From Acidobacteriota bacterium (GTDB lineage Bacteria; Acidobacteriota; Thermoanaerobaculia; Thermoanaerobaculales; Thermoanaerobaculaceae), in NCBI GenBank assembly GCA_004298115.1, contig SCRJ01000028.1:1-42538 (forward strand): DNA of 42,538 nt, written 5' to 3'. Positions 28,598 to 36,373 of the stretch are shown piece by piece. The position numbers were made by a program, and so were the translations under genes. The notes beneath the pieces were generated by a model, which searched no databases, was not told where the DNA came from, and saw nothing but the letters and a program-made list of their open reading frames with translations. Positions within the stretch are counted from its first letter, which is position 1, and every line of letters begins with the position of its first letter.

Positions 28598-28657
28598 GGC
28601 CGCCTCCTCACGAGCGAGTCGCCAGTCAAGAGTCCACAGCTGCCTGGCGCATCCCGC

Positions 28658-29143
28658 TCAGACCGCCTTCTTGGCGATGGTCATGCGGTCGATCTTCTTC
28701 TGCAGCTGCATCAGCCCGTAGATGAGCGCCTCCGGGCGGGGCGGACAGCCGGGCACGTAGACGTCCACCGGGATCAACCGGTCGACGCCCTGCGTCACCG
28801 CGTAGGTCTTGTACGGGCCGCCGCAGGTCGCGCACGAGCCCATCGCCAGCACCCACTTCGGCTCGGGCATCTGGTGGTAGAGGCGCGTGACGATCGGCGC
28901 CATCTTCTCGGTCACGGTGCCGGCCACGAGCATGAGGTCCGACTGGCGCGGCGTGCCGCGGAAGACCTCCATGCCGAAGCGGGAGAGGTCGAAGCGCGGA
29001 TCCATCGCGGCCATCATCTCGATCGCGCAGCAGGCGAGCCCGAACTGCATCGGCCACACCGAGCCGCGGCGGGCCCAGTTGATGACCGCGTCGTAGGTGC
29101 TGATCAGGACGTTGGATTCGAAGCGGTTCTCGATCACACCCAT
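28658..29143 (-). CDS. nuoB: NADH-quinone oxidoreductase-like subunit B (N2 cluster)
   Basis: This 161-residue subunit holds the last 4Fe-4S cluster before quinone. All four ligands are visible: the tandem pair in [10 protein letters not shown], one in GSCATCGG and one in PGCPPRPE. The start ATG at 29143 overlaps the nuoA stop by ten bases. Confidence 0.98.
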   Translation of the reverse strand: MGVIENRFESNVLISTYDAVINWARRGSVWPMQFGLACCAIEMMAAMDPRFDLSRFGMEVFRGTPRQSDLMLVAGTVTEKMAPIVTRLYHQMPEPKWVLAMGSCATCGGPYKTYAVTQGVDRLIPVDVYVPGCPPRPEALIYGLMQLQKKIDRMTIAKKAV

Positions 29144-29490
29144 TGCAGCGCTCCCCGCCGCCAGGCGTAGACGTACCCCACGACGAGGATGCCGATGAAC
29201 ACCAGCATCTCGACGAAACCGAAGAGCGCGAGCTTGCGGAACATCACCGCCCACGGGAACAGGAACACGGTCTCGACGTCGAACACGACGAACAGGACCG
29301 CGATCAGGTAGTACCGCACCGAGAAGCGGTAGTCGTGGGCCTCGCTCGTGATCGGGTTGCCGCACTCGTACGGTTCGAGCTTGATCGGATCGTACCGCCC
29401 GGCGCGGAGGATCCAGGCGAAGACGAACGTGATCAAGGGGAACGCGATGGCAATGACGATGAAGAGCAGGACGGGTATATATGCGTTCAC
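29134..29490 (-). CDS. nuoA: NADH-quinone oxidoreductase-like subunit A
   Basis: This 118-residue, three-helix subunit is the first gene of the operon. The GTG at 29490 is preferred: GGAGG lies four bases upstream, the length is normal for the family, and the promoter -10 box (29510-29515) rules out the ATG at 29511 and the TTG at 29544 for this transcript. Marks are [33 protein letters not shown] and FLFPWAV. Confidence 0.95.
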   Translation of the reverse strand: MNAYIPVLLFIVIAIAFPLITFVFAWILRAGRYDPIKLEPYECGNPITSEAHDYRFSVRYYLIAVLFVVFDVETVFLFPWAVMFRKLALFGFVEMLVFIGILVVGYVYAWRRGALQWV

Positions 29491-29509
29491 TCCCCCTCCC
29501 CAGCGCGTC

Positions 29510-29537
29510 ATGATAGCGTCATGTTTCACAAAGTCAA
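29510..29537 (-). promoter_or_regulatory. Promoter of the nuo-atp operon
   Basis: On the minus strand TTGACT (29537-29532) is followed after 16 bases by TATCAT (29515-29510). Each box matches consensus at five of six positions. The predicted start of transcription is near 29503, about 13 bases before the nuoA GTG, so the leader would be short. Confidence 0.65.
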
Positions 29538-29603
29538 TCAACACAATGGAATTTGAGCATCATTCTCGGCAATGGGAGGGGTGGATGGGGGGCGCGCCGC
29601 CGG

Positions 29604-30407
29604 CTACAGCGACGGCAGCAGGCGGTTGAGCGACCCCGAGCGCAGCCCCTCGAGGTCGAGCGCGACGAAGGCAAAGCCGGCGGCGCGCACGGCCCGGACG
29701 ACCTCGTCCGCGAGACCGTCCGCGAACACGCGCGCCATCTCCCGCTTCGGAAGCTCGATGCGCGCCGTGCTGCCGTGGTGGCGAACCCTCACCTCGCGGA
29801 AGCCGAGTGCGGCGAGCGCGGCCTCGGCGCGACCGATCTGCTCGAGCTTCGCCCGGGTGATCGGCTCCCCGTACGGCACGCGCGAGGAGAGGCACGGGCT
29901 CGAGGGCTTGTCCCACACCGGGAGGTCGAGCGCCCGCAGCGCCTCCCGCACCGCGGCCTTGCCGATCCCGAGCTCGGCGAGCGGCGAGCGCACCGCGAGC
30001 TCCGCCACGGCCCGCCTCCCGGGGCGGTAGTCGGTGCCGTCGTCGGCGTTGCTGCCGTCAAGCACGGCCGCAAGACCGCGGTCGCGCGCCAAGGCGGACA
30101 GTCGGCGGAACAGCTCCCCCTTGCACAGGTAGCAGCGGTCGGGCGGGTTGGCGGCGTAGCCGGGGACGGCGAGCTCCGAGTACGCGATCTCCTCGTGGGC
30201 GATCCCGATGCGTGCGGCGAGCGCGGCGGCGGCATCCGCCTCGCCCGGGGCGAGGCTCTCGGAGCGCGCGGTGACGGCGAGCGCCCGCCCGCCGAGCGCC
30301 GCGTGCGCGGCCCACGCCACGAGCGCGGAGTCGGCGCCGCCGGAGTACGCGACCAGCGCGCTGCCGAGAGGTTCGAGGTGGGCGACCAGCCGGTCGTGCG
30401 TTGCCAT
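29604..30407 (-). CDS. larE: LarE-type ATP-dependent sacrificial sulfur transferase
   Basis: This gene encodes 267 residues from an ATG at 30407; a TTG at 30416 would add three. LarE adds sulfur to the pyridinium dicarboxylate precursor of the nickel-pincer cofactor of lactate racemase and related enzymes. The PP-loop reads SGGADS (Ser22-Ser27). NPPDRCYLCK near residue 90 and SSPCLSSRVPYGE with Cys172 match the family; the latter cysteine is the one that donates its sulfur in the Lactiplantibacillus enzyme. larB, larC and a LarA homologue are not in the window. The MscS-like gene ends 33 bases upstream of this start and is read in the same direction. Confidence 0.9.
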   Translation of the reverse strand: MATHDRLVAHLEPLGSALVAYSGGADSALVAWAAHAALGGRALAVTARSESLAPGEADAAAALAARIGIAHEEIAYSELAVPGYAANPPDRCYLCKGELFRRLSALARDRGLAAVLDGSNADDGTDYRPGRRAVAELAVRSPLAELGIGKAAVREALRALDLPVWDKPSSPCLSSRVPYGEPITRAKLEQIGRAEAALAALGFREVRVRHHGSTARIELPKREMARVFADGLADEVVRAVRAAGFAFVALDLEGLRSGSLNRLLPSL

Positions 30408-30440
30408 CCCAGCCAAGTGTAACCGCCGGTCAGACGGCGT

Positions 30441-31886
30441 TCATCCCGCGACGAGGCGGAGCAACCGCTCGCGCAGGAACGCTGCGAGGCCCTTGCGGCC
30501 CTGGCCCGCGCTCGCCACCGCCTCCTGCGCCGCCAGGTCCTGCTGCCGGGCGGCCATCCGCTCGGCGAGCTCCTCGGCGAGTTCCGCGTGCTCGGCGAGC
30601 AAGGCCGCGAGCGAGCGGCTGTCGACCTCCACCACGCCGAGCGCGCGGCCGGCCCGGACGGTGGCGGCGCGGGGAGCGCCGGAGAGAAACGCCATCTCGC
30701 CGAAGACGTCGCCTTTGCCGAGGCGCGCGACCTCCGCGCCGCCGCGTTCCACCACCGCCTCGCCTTTTGCGATCACGTAGAGGGCGCGCGAGTCCTCGCC
30801 CTCGCGCACGACCGCCTCACCGGGGACGTACTCCTGCCAGCGCGAGCTCCCCGCCAGCGCCGCGATCGCCCCGCCGGGGAGGCCGGAGAAGAGCGCGCAG
30901 CGGGCGAGCGTCGCCCGGCTCATCCCCAGGGGGTCCGCCTCCGCCTTGGTGGACGCGACCATGCGCACGCTGCGCTGCGGGAACGGGATCTCCATGCCCG
31001 CGCGCCCGAGGGCGGCGTGGGCCCTGGTGTAGAACGCGTCCGCCAGATCCGACGCCCGCCACGGCTCGTGCGTCCACAGCCGGCACTCGTACGCGACCGC
31101 GTTGTCCGCGAACTCGCGCGCCAGGATCTGGGGCGCCGGCCGGGCCAGCACCCGCGGCAGGTCGGCGGCGACGCGCGCGAGGAGCTCCTTGACGGCGTGC
31201 GGCGGCGCCTCGTACGCGACCCCCAGGCGCAACGCCACCGCCACCGCCTGGTCCCCCTCCCCGAGCAGCTGGACGCGCGAGCGCGCCACCTGGGAGTTCG
31301 GGATCAGCACGCGCTCCCCGAGGGTGGTACGCAACATGAGCGAGCGCCAGCCCAGCTCCTGCACCTCGCCGACGATTCCGTCGATCTCGATCCAGGCGCC
31401 GGCCTGGAAGCGCTGCTCCCAGGTGAGCGCGAGCCCCGACAGCAGTGTCCCGAGCGTCTCCTGGAGCGCGAAGCCGAGGACCACCGTGAGGACGGCGGCC
31501 GACCCCAGCAGCGTGCCGACCTCGATCCCGAGCGACGCGCGCAGGATCGCGGCCGCCAGCAGGAGGTACACGACCAGGGCGATCACATCGCGCGCCAGGC
31601 GCGGCACCTGGATGTCGAACCGCCGGATCAACAGCCACTCGAACAGGAGCAGCAGCGCCAGCCGCATCAGGAGGTAGCCGAGGGCGAGCAGGACGAGAAC
31701 CGCGGACCAGTCCTCCCAATTCCCGCCCACCCCGGTCGAGCGTACGACCCACTGCGCGACCGCAGCAGCAGCGAGAAACGCCAGCCCGCCCGCCAGTCGG
31801 CGCACGAGGCCGGAGCGCAGCAACCGGCCGAGAACGAGGGTGGTCAACGCCGCCGCGCCGACGATCAGGATCAACGTGTCGCTCAT
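30441..31886 (-). CDS. MscS-family mechanosensitive channel with C-terminal cyclic-nucleotide-binding domain
   Basis: This gene encodes 481 residues from an ATG at 31886. Hydrophobic helices at about residues 5-20, 32-46, 58-80 and 95-150 precede the MscS beta domain (FQAGAWIEIDGIVGEVQELG, TTLGERVLIPNSQVARS). The C-terminal 130 residues form a cNMP-binding domain (YVPGEAVVREGEDSRALYVI) with an intact phosphate-binding cassette FGEMAFLSGAPRAATVRA, including its arginine. The layout matches the bacterial cyclic-nucleotide-gated MscS subfamily (bCNG). It should sit in the inner membrane and be gated or tuned by a cyclic nucleotide. It is divergent from lacI. Confidence 0.92.
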   Translation of the reverse strand: MSDTLILIVGAAALTTLVLGRLLRSGLVRRLAGGLAFLAAAAVAQWVVRSTGVGGNWEDWSAVLVLLALGYLLMRLALLLLFEWLLIRRFDIQVPRLARDVIALVVYLLLAAAILRASLGIEVGTLLGSAAVLTVVLGFALQETLGTLLSGLALTWEQRFQAGAWIEIDGIVGEVQELGWRSLMLRTTLGERVLIPNSQVARSRVQLLGEGDQAVAVALRLGVAYEAPPHAVKELLARVAADLPRVLARPAPQILAREFADNAVAYECRLWTHEPWRASDLADAFYTRAHAALGRAGMEIPFPQRSVRMVASTKAEADPLGMSRATLARCALFSGLPGGAIAALAGSSRWQEYVPGEAVVREGEDSRALYVIAKGEAVVERGGAEVARLGKGDVFGEMAFLSGAPRAATVRAGRALGVVEVDSRSLAALLAEHAELAEELAERMAARQQDLAAQEAVASAGQGRKGLAAFLRERLLRLVAG

Positions 31887-31967
31887 GCTGGGCCGATTGT
31901 ACGGCCAACCCCCCGCGAGGCCGCGGCCCCGGCGCCTCACCCTCGCTCTCGGCCGCCCCGGCCCACC

Positions 31968-31996
31968 TTGACAGGGGCACGAGCCGGGCCTAGATT
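31968..31996 (+). promoter_or_regulatory. Promoter of lacI and the glucan-uptake genes
   Basis: A perfect TTGACA (31968-31973) is followed after exactly 17 bases by TAGATT (31991-31996). Transcription should begin near 32003, directly at the left edge of the operator. Confidence 0.75.
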
Positions 31997-32004
31997 ACAA
32001 GGAG

Positions 32005-32018
32005 TGTAAACGTTTACA
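32005..32018. promoter_or_regulatory. LacI-family operator
   Basis: TGTAAACGTTTACA is a perfect 14-base palindrome with the central CG typical of LacI/GalR-type operators, and it also fits the published cre consensus. It lies just after the expected transcription start and 23 bases before the lacI start codon, so the regulator should block its own promoter. I found no second copy in the window. Confidence 0.85.
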
Positions 32019-32040
32019 TCACGTTCGTGGAGGAGCGATC

Positions 32041-33168
32041 GTGACCACCGGACGACCCAAGACGCCTGCCCCGCCCGGGCGCGGCCAACGCGCCACGAAC
32101 GTCACCATCAAGCAGGTGGCCCTGGAAGCCGGCGTCTCCGTTGCGACCGTCTCCCGGGTCCTCAACGACAAGGGGCCCGCCAGCGACGCGACTCGCAGCC
32201 GCATCCGGTCGGTCGCCGAGCGGCTGCGCTACGTCCCTCACGGCGCCGCCCGCAGCCTGATCACGAACCGGACCAACGCCTTCGGCGTGTTGCTCCCGGA
32301 CATCTACGGCGAGTTCTTCTCGGAACTGATCCGCGGCATCGACCTGGCGTCGCGCCAGCTCGGCTACCACCTCCTGGTGTCGAGCTCGCACGGCGATCGC
32401 GGCGAGATGGAAGCCGTGCTGCGAGCGACGAGGGGACGTGTGGACGGGCTGATCGTCATGTCCCCCGATCTCGACACCGAGATGCTGCACGCGAACCTTC
32501 CCGACACCTTGCCGGTCGTGCTGCTCAACTGCCGCAGCGACGGCTTCGGTTTCGACTCGATCACGATCGACAACTTCGGCGGCGCCCTGGCGATCGTCCG
32601 GCACCTGGCCGGTCTCGGGCACCGGCGCATCGCGCTCGTCAAGGGCCCGGCCGGCAACTACGACGCGAGCGAACGGCTGCGCGGCTACCGCAAAGCCATG
32701 CTCGCGTTGCCGTGCGGCTGGTCGGAGGAGTTGGAACTCGAGGGCGACTTCAGCGAGGAGTCCGGCGCCGCGGCGGGACGACGCGCCCTCGCGCTCCGGC
32801 CGGTCCCCTCGGCGATATTCGCCGCCAACGATTCGATGGCGATCGGCGTCCTGTCGGTGCTGTGGAATGCGGGTCTGCGGGTACCCGAGGACATCTCCCT
32901 CGCCGGTTTCGACGATATCCCGATCAGCCGGTTCACCGCGCCGGCGCTCTCGTCGGTGCGGGTCCCGATCGCCGACCTCGGGGAACGCGCCGTCGCGAGG
33001 TTGCTGCACGCGATCGCCTTGAAGAACCAGCACCGCCGCCGCCACGAGACGCTCCCGACGAAGGTCGTGGAGCGGCGCTCCTGCGCCGCGCCCGGCGCCG
33101 CGGTCGGCGTTTCACGGACTCCGGGTCGGGCCGCGCCGCGACGGTCCGGACCGAGGGGGGCGACGTGA
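32041..33168 (+). CDS. LacI-family transcriptional regulator
   Basis: This gene encodes 375 residues from a GTG at 32041 with GGAGGAGC upstream. The helix-turn-helix is at about residues 22-45 (VTIKQVALEAGVSVATVSR), followed by the hinge VPHGAARSL and a periplasmic-binding-like sensor domain (FGVLLPDIYGEFFSELIRG, AANDSMAIGVL, SLAGFDDIPISRF). The last 25 or so residues after VVERRSC are a Pro/Arg/Gly-rich extension that typical LacI proteins lack. The operator upstream implies autorepression; the likely effector is a sugar taken up by the genes that follow. Confidence 0.94.
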   Translation: MTTGRPKTPAPPGRGQRATNVTIKQVALEAGVSVATVSRVLNDKGPASDATRSRIRSVAERLRYVPHGAARSLITNRTNAFGVLLPDIYGEFFSELIRGIDLASRQLGYHLLVSSSHGDRGEMEAVLRATRGRVDGLIVMSPDLDTEMLHANLPDTLPVVLLNCRSDGFGFDSITIDNFGGALAIVRHLAGLGHRRIALVKGPAGNYDASERLRGYRKAMLALPCGWSEELELEGDFSEESGAAAGRRALALRPVPSAIFAANDSMAIGVLSVLWNAGLRVPEDISLAGFDDIPISRFTAPALSSVRVPIADLGERAVARLLHAIALKNQHRRRHETLPTKVVERRSCAAPGAAVGVSRTPGRAAPRRSGPRGAT

Positions 33169-33219
33169 GCCCCGCACCCCGCGACCGGGTCCGCCCGGCT
33201 CGCTGCTCTGTTCCCGGTC

Positions 33220-33243
33220 GCGCCGCGCGACGCCGCGCGGCGC
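33220..33243 (+). terminator. Hairpin between lacI and the TonB receptor gene
   Basis: A perfect 10-bp GC stem (33220-33229 with 33234-33243) has an ACGC loop. Only a weak T-containing stretch follows, so it may act as an attenuator or RNA-processing signal. No clear separate promoter is visible before the receptor gene. Confidence 0.45.
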
Positions 33244-33284
33244 ACTGGCCGATTCCATCTTGTCCATCGAAAGGAGGAAGAGAC

Positions 33285-36260
33285 ATGCGAAGAAAGGAAG
33301 GGAACCACTGGCTAGTCGTAGGGCCGGCGCTGCTGCTGCTGACGCTTCTCGTCTGCAGTCAGGCCGGCGCGCAAGGGACCACCGCCAGCATCGGGGGGAC
33401 GGTCAGCGACAAGAGAGGGCCGCTCCCGGGCGCCACCGTGGCCGCGAAGAACGTCCAGACGGCGTTCGTCTACAAGGTGACGGCCGGCGAGGACGGGAGG
33501 TTCCTGCTGGGCGGCCTCCCCCCGGGCACCTACGAGCTCATGGTCTACTCGGAGGCGTACAAGCCCGCGAGCCAGACCGTGACGGTGTTCCTCGGCCAGG
33601 CCAACAAGGTCAACTTCGTGCTGACGCCGGAAAAGGTGTTCGTCGGCGAGGCGACGGTCGTCGGCGAGGCGACGAAGGTGCTCGTCGACACGCGTTCGTC
33701 GGTCGTCGCCACCAACATCACCCCGGAGCAGATGCAAACCCTGCCCATGAACAACCGCAACTTCCTCGCTTTCTCCGCGCTCGCCCCCGGTATCTCGTTC
33801 ACGCAGGACACGGACGCCCAGGGGCAGTACTTCAGCAGCGGCGGGGCGAAGCCGGAACAGGTGAACGTGTTCATCGACGGCCTGTCGTACAAGAACGACA
33901 TCATCAAGGGCGGCGCCTTCATGCAGGACTCGGTCCGCGGCAACCCGTTCCCGCAGAACGCGGTCCAGGAGTACCGGGTGATGACGCAGAACTTCAAGGC
34001 CGAGTACGAGCAGGCCTCGGCCGCGGTGATCACCGCGGTGACCAAGTCGGGCGGCAACGTCTTCCACGGCGACCTCTTCTTCCTCTACCAGAACAAGAGC
34101 ATGGTCACGCAGGACGACTTCGCCAAGGCGCGCGGCGACGCCAAGCCGCCGTACACGCGCAAGCAGTTCGGCCTCTCGCTCGGCGGGCCGATCATCAAGG
34201 ACAAGCTGAACTTCTTCGTCTCGTTCGAGGGGACCAACCGCGACGTCGTCAGCTCGGTGTTCCACGGCGGGAGCTACGGCCAGGCGCCCGCCAACGTCAA
34301 GGCGATCCTCGACCCGTATGGGACCGGTGCCCTGTCCTCGCCGTTCACCTCGAGGCTCTACTTCGGCAAGCTCTCCTGGCAGCCGTCCACGGCGCAGACC
34401 CTGGACCTCTCGTACAACAAGCGCGACGAGAGCGACATCCGCGGCTTCGGCGGCCAGACCACCAAGGATGCGGCGCAGAACTTCAAGGTCAAGACCGACG
34501 CCGCCGTCCTGCGGCATCAGCTGATGGTCGGCAACAACACGCTCAACGAGGGCAGCCTCACCTGGCAGAAGATGGAGTGGATCCAGGGGACGCCCGCCTC
34601 GAACCAGCCCGAACTGAACTACCTCGGGCTGCTCCAGGTCGGCGGTTCGCCTACGACCCAGGACCTGACGCAGAAGAAGGTCGGGCTCCGCGACGATCTG
34701 ACCTACTTCGCCGACTGGCACGGCAGCCACACGCTCAAGGTGGGGTTCACGGCCAACTGGATGAAGTACGACATGGTCAAGGACCAGGTCGGAAACCCGC
34801 TCTTCGAGTTCCGCAGCGACGACAACTGGCAGTACCCGTTCCACGCCCAGATCGGCTTCGGCAACCCCGCGCTCGCCTTCGACAACACCCAGTACGGGCT
34901 GTACGCCCAGGACGACTGGACCATCGCCAGCAACCTCACGATCAACGCGGGCGTGCGCTGGGACTACGAGACCAACATGCTGAACAACAACTGGGTCACG
35001 CCCGCCAGCGTGATCTCCGGCCTCCAGTCCGCTTGCCGCCACTACGACCAACCGATCGGCGGTAAGAACGACTGGTGCCTCACGGACGTCTTCAACATCA
35101 ACGACTACATCTCGACCGGCAGCAACCGCAAGTCGTACAAGGGCATGGTGCAGCCCCGCCTGGGGTTCAGCTGGGACCCCAGCGGCAACGGCAAGACGGT
35201 GGTGTTCGGCGGCTGGGGCCTGTACTACGACCGCATTCCGCTCAACGACATCTACGACGAGCAGTTCCGGCACAGGTGGGGGATCTACGACTTCTGCTTC
35301 ACGAACGACCCGGCCAAAGTCGGGGTGCCGGGGGCCGTGGGGGGCTGCAACGCGGCTCCGATCCTCTGGGATCCCTCGTACCAGTCCGCCGCGGGGCTGC
35401 GGGGATTGATCGCGAGCGGCGTGCAGCAGGGTTACGAGCTCTTCCTCCTCAACAACAACACGCACCCGCCGCGCTCCACCCAGTGGAACCTCGGGCTGCG
35501 CCAGCAGCTCGGCGACTGGCTCGCCTCGTTCACGTACGCGAACTCGCGCGGCTACAACGGCCTCGTGTGGAGCTTCGGCGCGCTGCCCCCCGGGACGCCG
35601 TTCAACGACCGCTGGGGCGACTCGATTCCGATCCCGGGGTACGGATTCACCATGCGCGGCTACGACCTCCGCAAGACCTGGTACGACGGCTACATCCTCA
35701 CCCTCGACAAGCCGTACACCAGCGACTCGAGGTGGGGCTTCGACCTGGCCTACACCTATGCGGACGCCAAGCAGCAGGCCTCGACCGACGACGGCGTCGC
35801 GTTCGCGTTCGACTCCCTGCCGCCCCACTTCGCGACGTTCCAGTCCGTCTACACCGAGAAACAGAAGCTGATCATGAGCGGCACCGTCGGGCTGCCGGCC
35901 GGGTTCACGGTTTCCGGCATCGTCACCTTGAGCTCGGGCCTGCCGTTCTACTACACCGACTGCAGGAAAGGCTACGACCAGTGCTTCACGGCCGCTCAGG
36001 ATCCTCCGAAGCAGAGCTTCCTCGGCATCAAGCAGTTCGCCTACCGCAGCGTGGACCTGCGCGCCGAGTGGGACGCCAAGGTGGCCGGCGACTTCCGCCT
36101 CGGCCTGATCGGCGAGGCGTTCAACGTCTTCAACTTCGCCAACGACAGCTGCTTCGACGGCTGGACGGGAGGGCCCGGGGGGCTCAACGCACACTTCTCG
36201 CAACCCACCTGCCAGTTCAACACGCGCCGCTTCCAGGTGGGCGCCAAGGTCAGCTTCTAG
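33285..36260 (+). CDS. TonB-dependent outer-membrane receptor with carboxypeptidase-regulatory-like domain (Oar type)
   Basis: This gene encodes 991 residues from the ATG at 33285, preceded by AGGAGG. A signal peptide ends near AGAQ at residues 27-30. A carboxypeptidase-regulatory-like beta domain follows at about residues 35-115 (GGTVSDKRGPLPGATVAAKN, GGLPPGTYELMV). Then comes the plug (LPMNNRNFLAFSALAPGISF, DGLSYKND, QEYRVMTQNFKAEYE) and a long barrel that ends in FQVGAKVSF with a terminal aromatic residue. Such receptors import large ligands with TonB energy and are abundant in Acidobacteriota. There is no SusD partner. The neighbours suggest an oligosaccharide ligand. GC hairpins flank the gene on both sides. 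Confidence 0.95.
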   Translation: MRRKEGNHWLVVGPALLLLTLLVCSQAGAQGTTASIGGTVSDKRGPLPGATVAAKNVQTAFVYKVTAGEDGRFLLGGLPPGTYELMVYSEAYKPASQTVTVFLGQANKVNFVLTPEKVFVGEATVVGEATKVLVDTRSSVVATNITPEQMQTLPMNNRNFLAFSALAPGISFTQDTDAQGQYFSSGGAKPEQVNVFIDGLSYKNDIIKGGAFMQDSVRGNPFPQNAVQEYRVMTQNFKAEYEQASAAVITAVTKSGGNVFHGDLFFLYQNKSMVTQDDFAKARGDAKPPYTRKQFGLSLGGPIIKDKLNFFVSFEGTNRDVVSSVFHGGSYGQAPANVKAILDPYGTGALSSPFTSRLYFGKLSWQPSTAQTLDLSYNKRDESDIRGFGGQTTKDAAQNFKVKTDAAVLRHQLMVGNNTLNEGSLTWQKMEWIQGTPASNQPELNYLGLLQVGGSPTTQDLTQKKVGLRDDLTYFADWHGSHTLKVGFTANWMKYDMVKDQVGNPLFEFRSDDNWQYPFHAQIGFGNPALAFDNTQYGLYAQDDWTIASNLTINAGVRWDYETNMLNNNWVTPASVISGLQSACRHYDQPIGGKNDWCLTDVFNINDYISTGSNRKSYKGMVQPRLGFSWDPSGNGKTVVFGGWGLYYDRIPLNDIYDEQFRHRWGIYDFCFTNDPAKVGVPGAVGGCNAAPILWDPSYQSAAGLRGLIASGVQQGYELFLLNNNTHPPRSTQWNLGLRQQLGDWLASFTYANSRGYNGLVWSFGALPPGTPFNDRWGDSIPIPGYGFTMRGYDLRKTWYDGYILTLDKPYTSDSRWGFDLAYTYADAKQQASTDDGVAFAFDSLPPHFATFQSVYTEKQKLIMSGTVGLPAGFTVSGIVTLSSGLPFYYTDCRKGYDQCFTAAQDPPKQSFLGIKQFAYRSVDLRAEWDAKVAGDFRLGLIGEAFNVFNFANDSCFDGWTGGPGGLNAHFSQPTCQFNTRRFQVGAKVSF

Positions 36261-36290
36261 GGAGGCTCGACCGAAGCATCGCAGCGACCG

Positions 36291-36328
36291 GCGCGGCACG
36301 GATCCCGTCATTCGGGTCCGTGCCGCGC
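36291..36328 (+). terminator. Long hairpin after the TonB receptor gene
   Basis: A 16-bp stem with one bulged T (36291-36307 with 36313-36328) and a TCATT loop lies 30 bases after the receptor stop. It is followed only by weak T-containing sequence. It may end part of the transcripts or protect the receptor mRNA 3' end. Confidence 0.6.
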
Positions 36329-36373
36329 ACCTTCGTTCGCGCCTCCGCGCCGGCTCGTTGGCTGGAGTAGCCT

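Noticed and set aside
33312-36311. A 999-codon open frame on the minus strand
   Set aside because: It lies fully antisense to the TonB receptor gene, has skewed composition (Arg, Val, Glu, Ala) and no domain.
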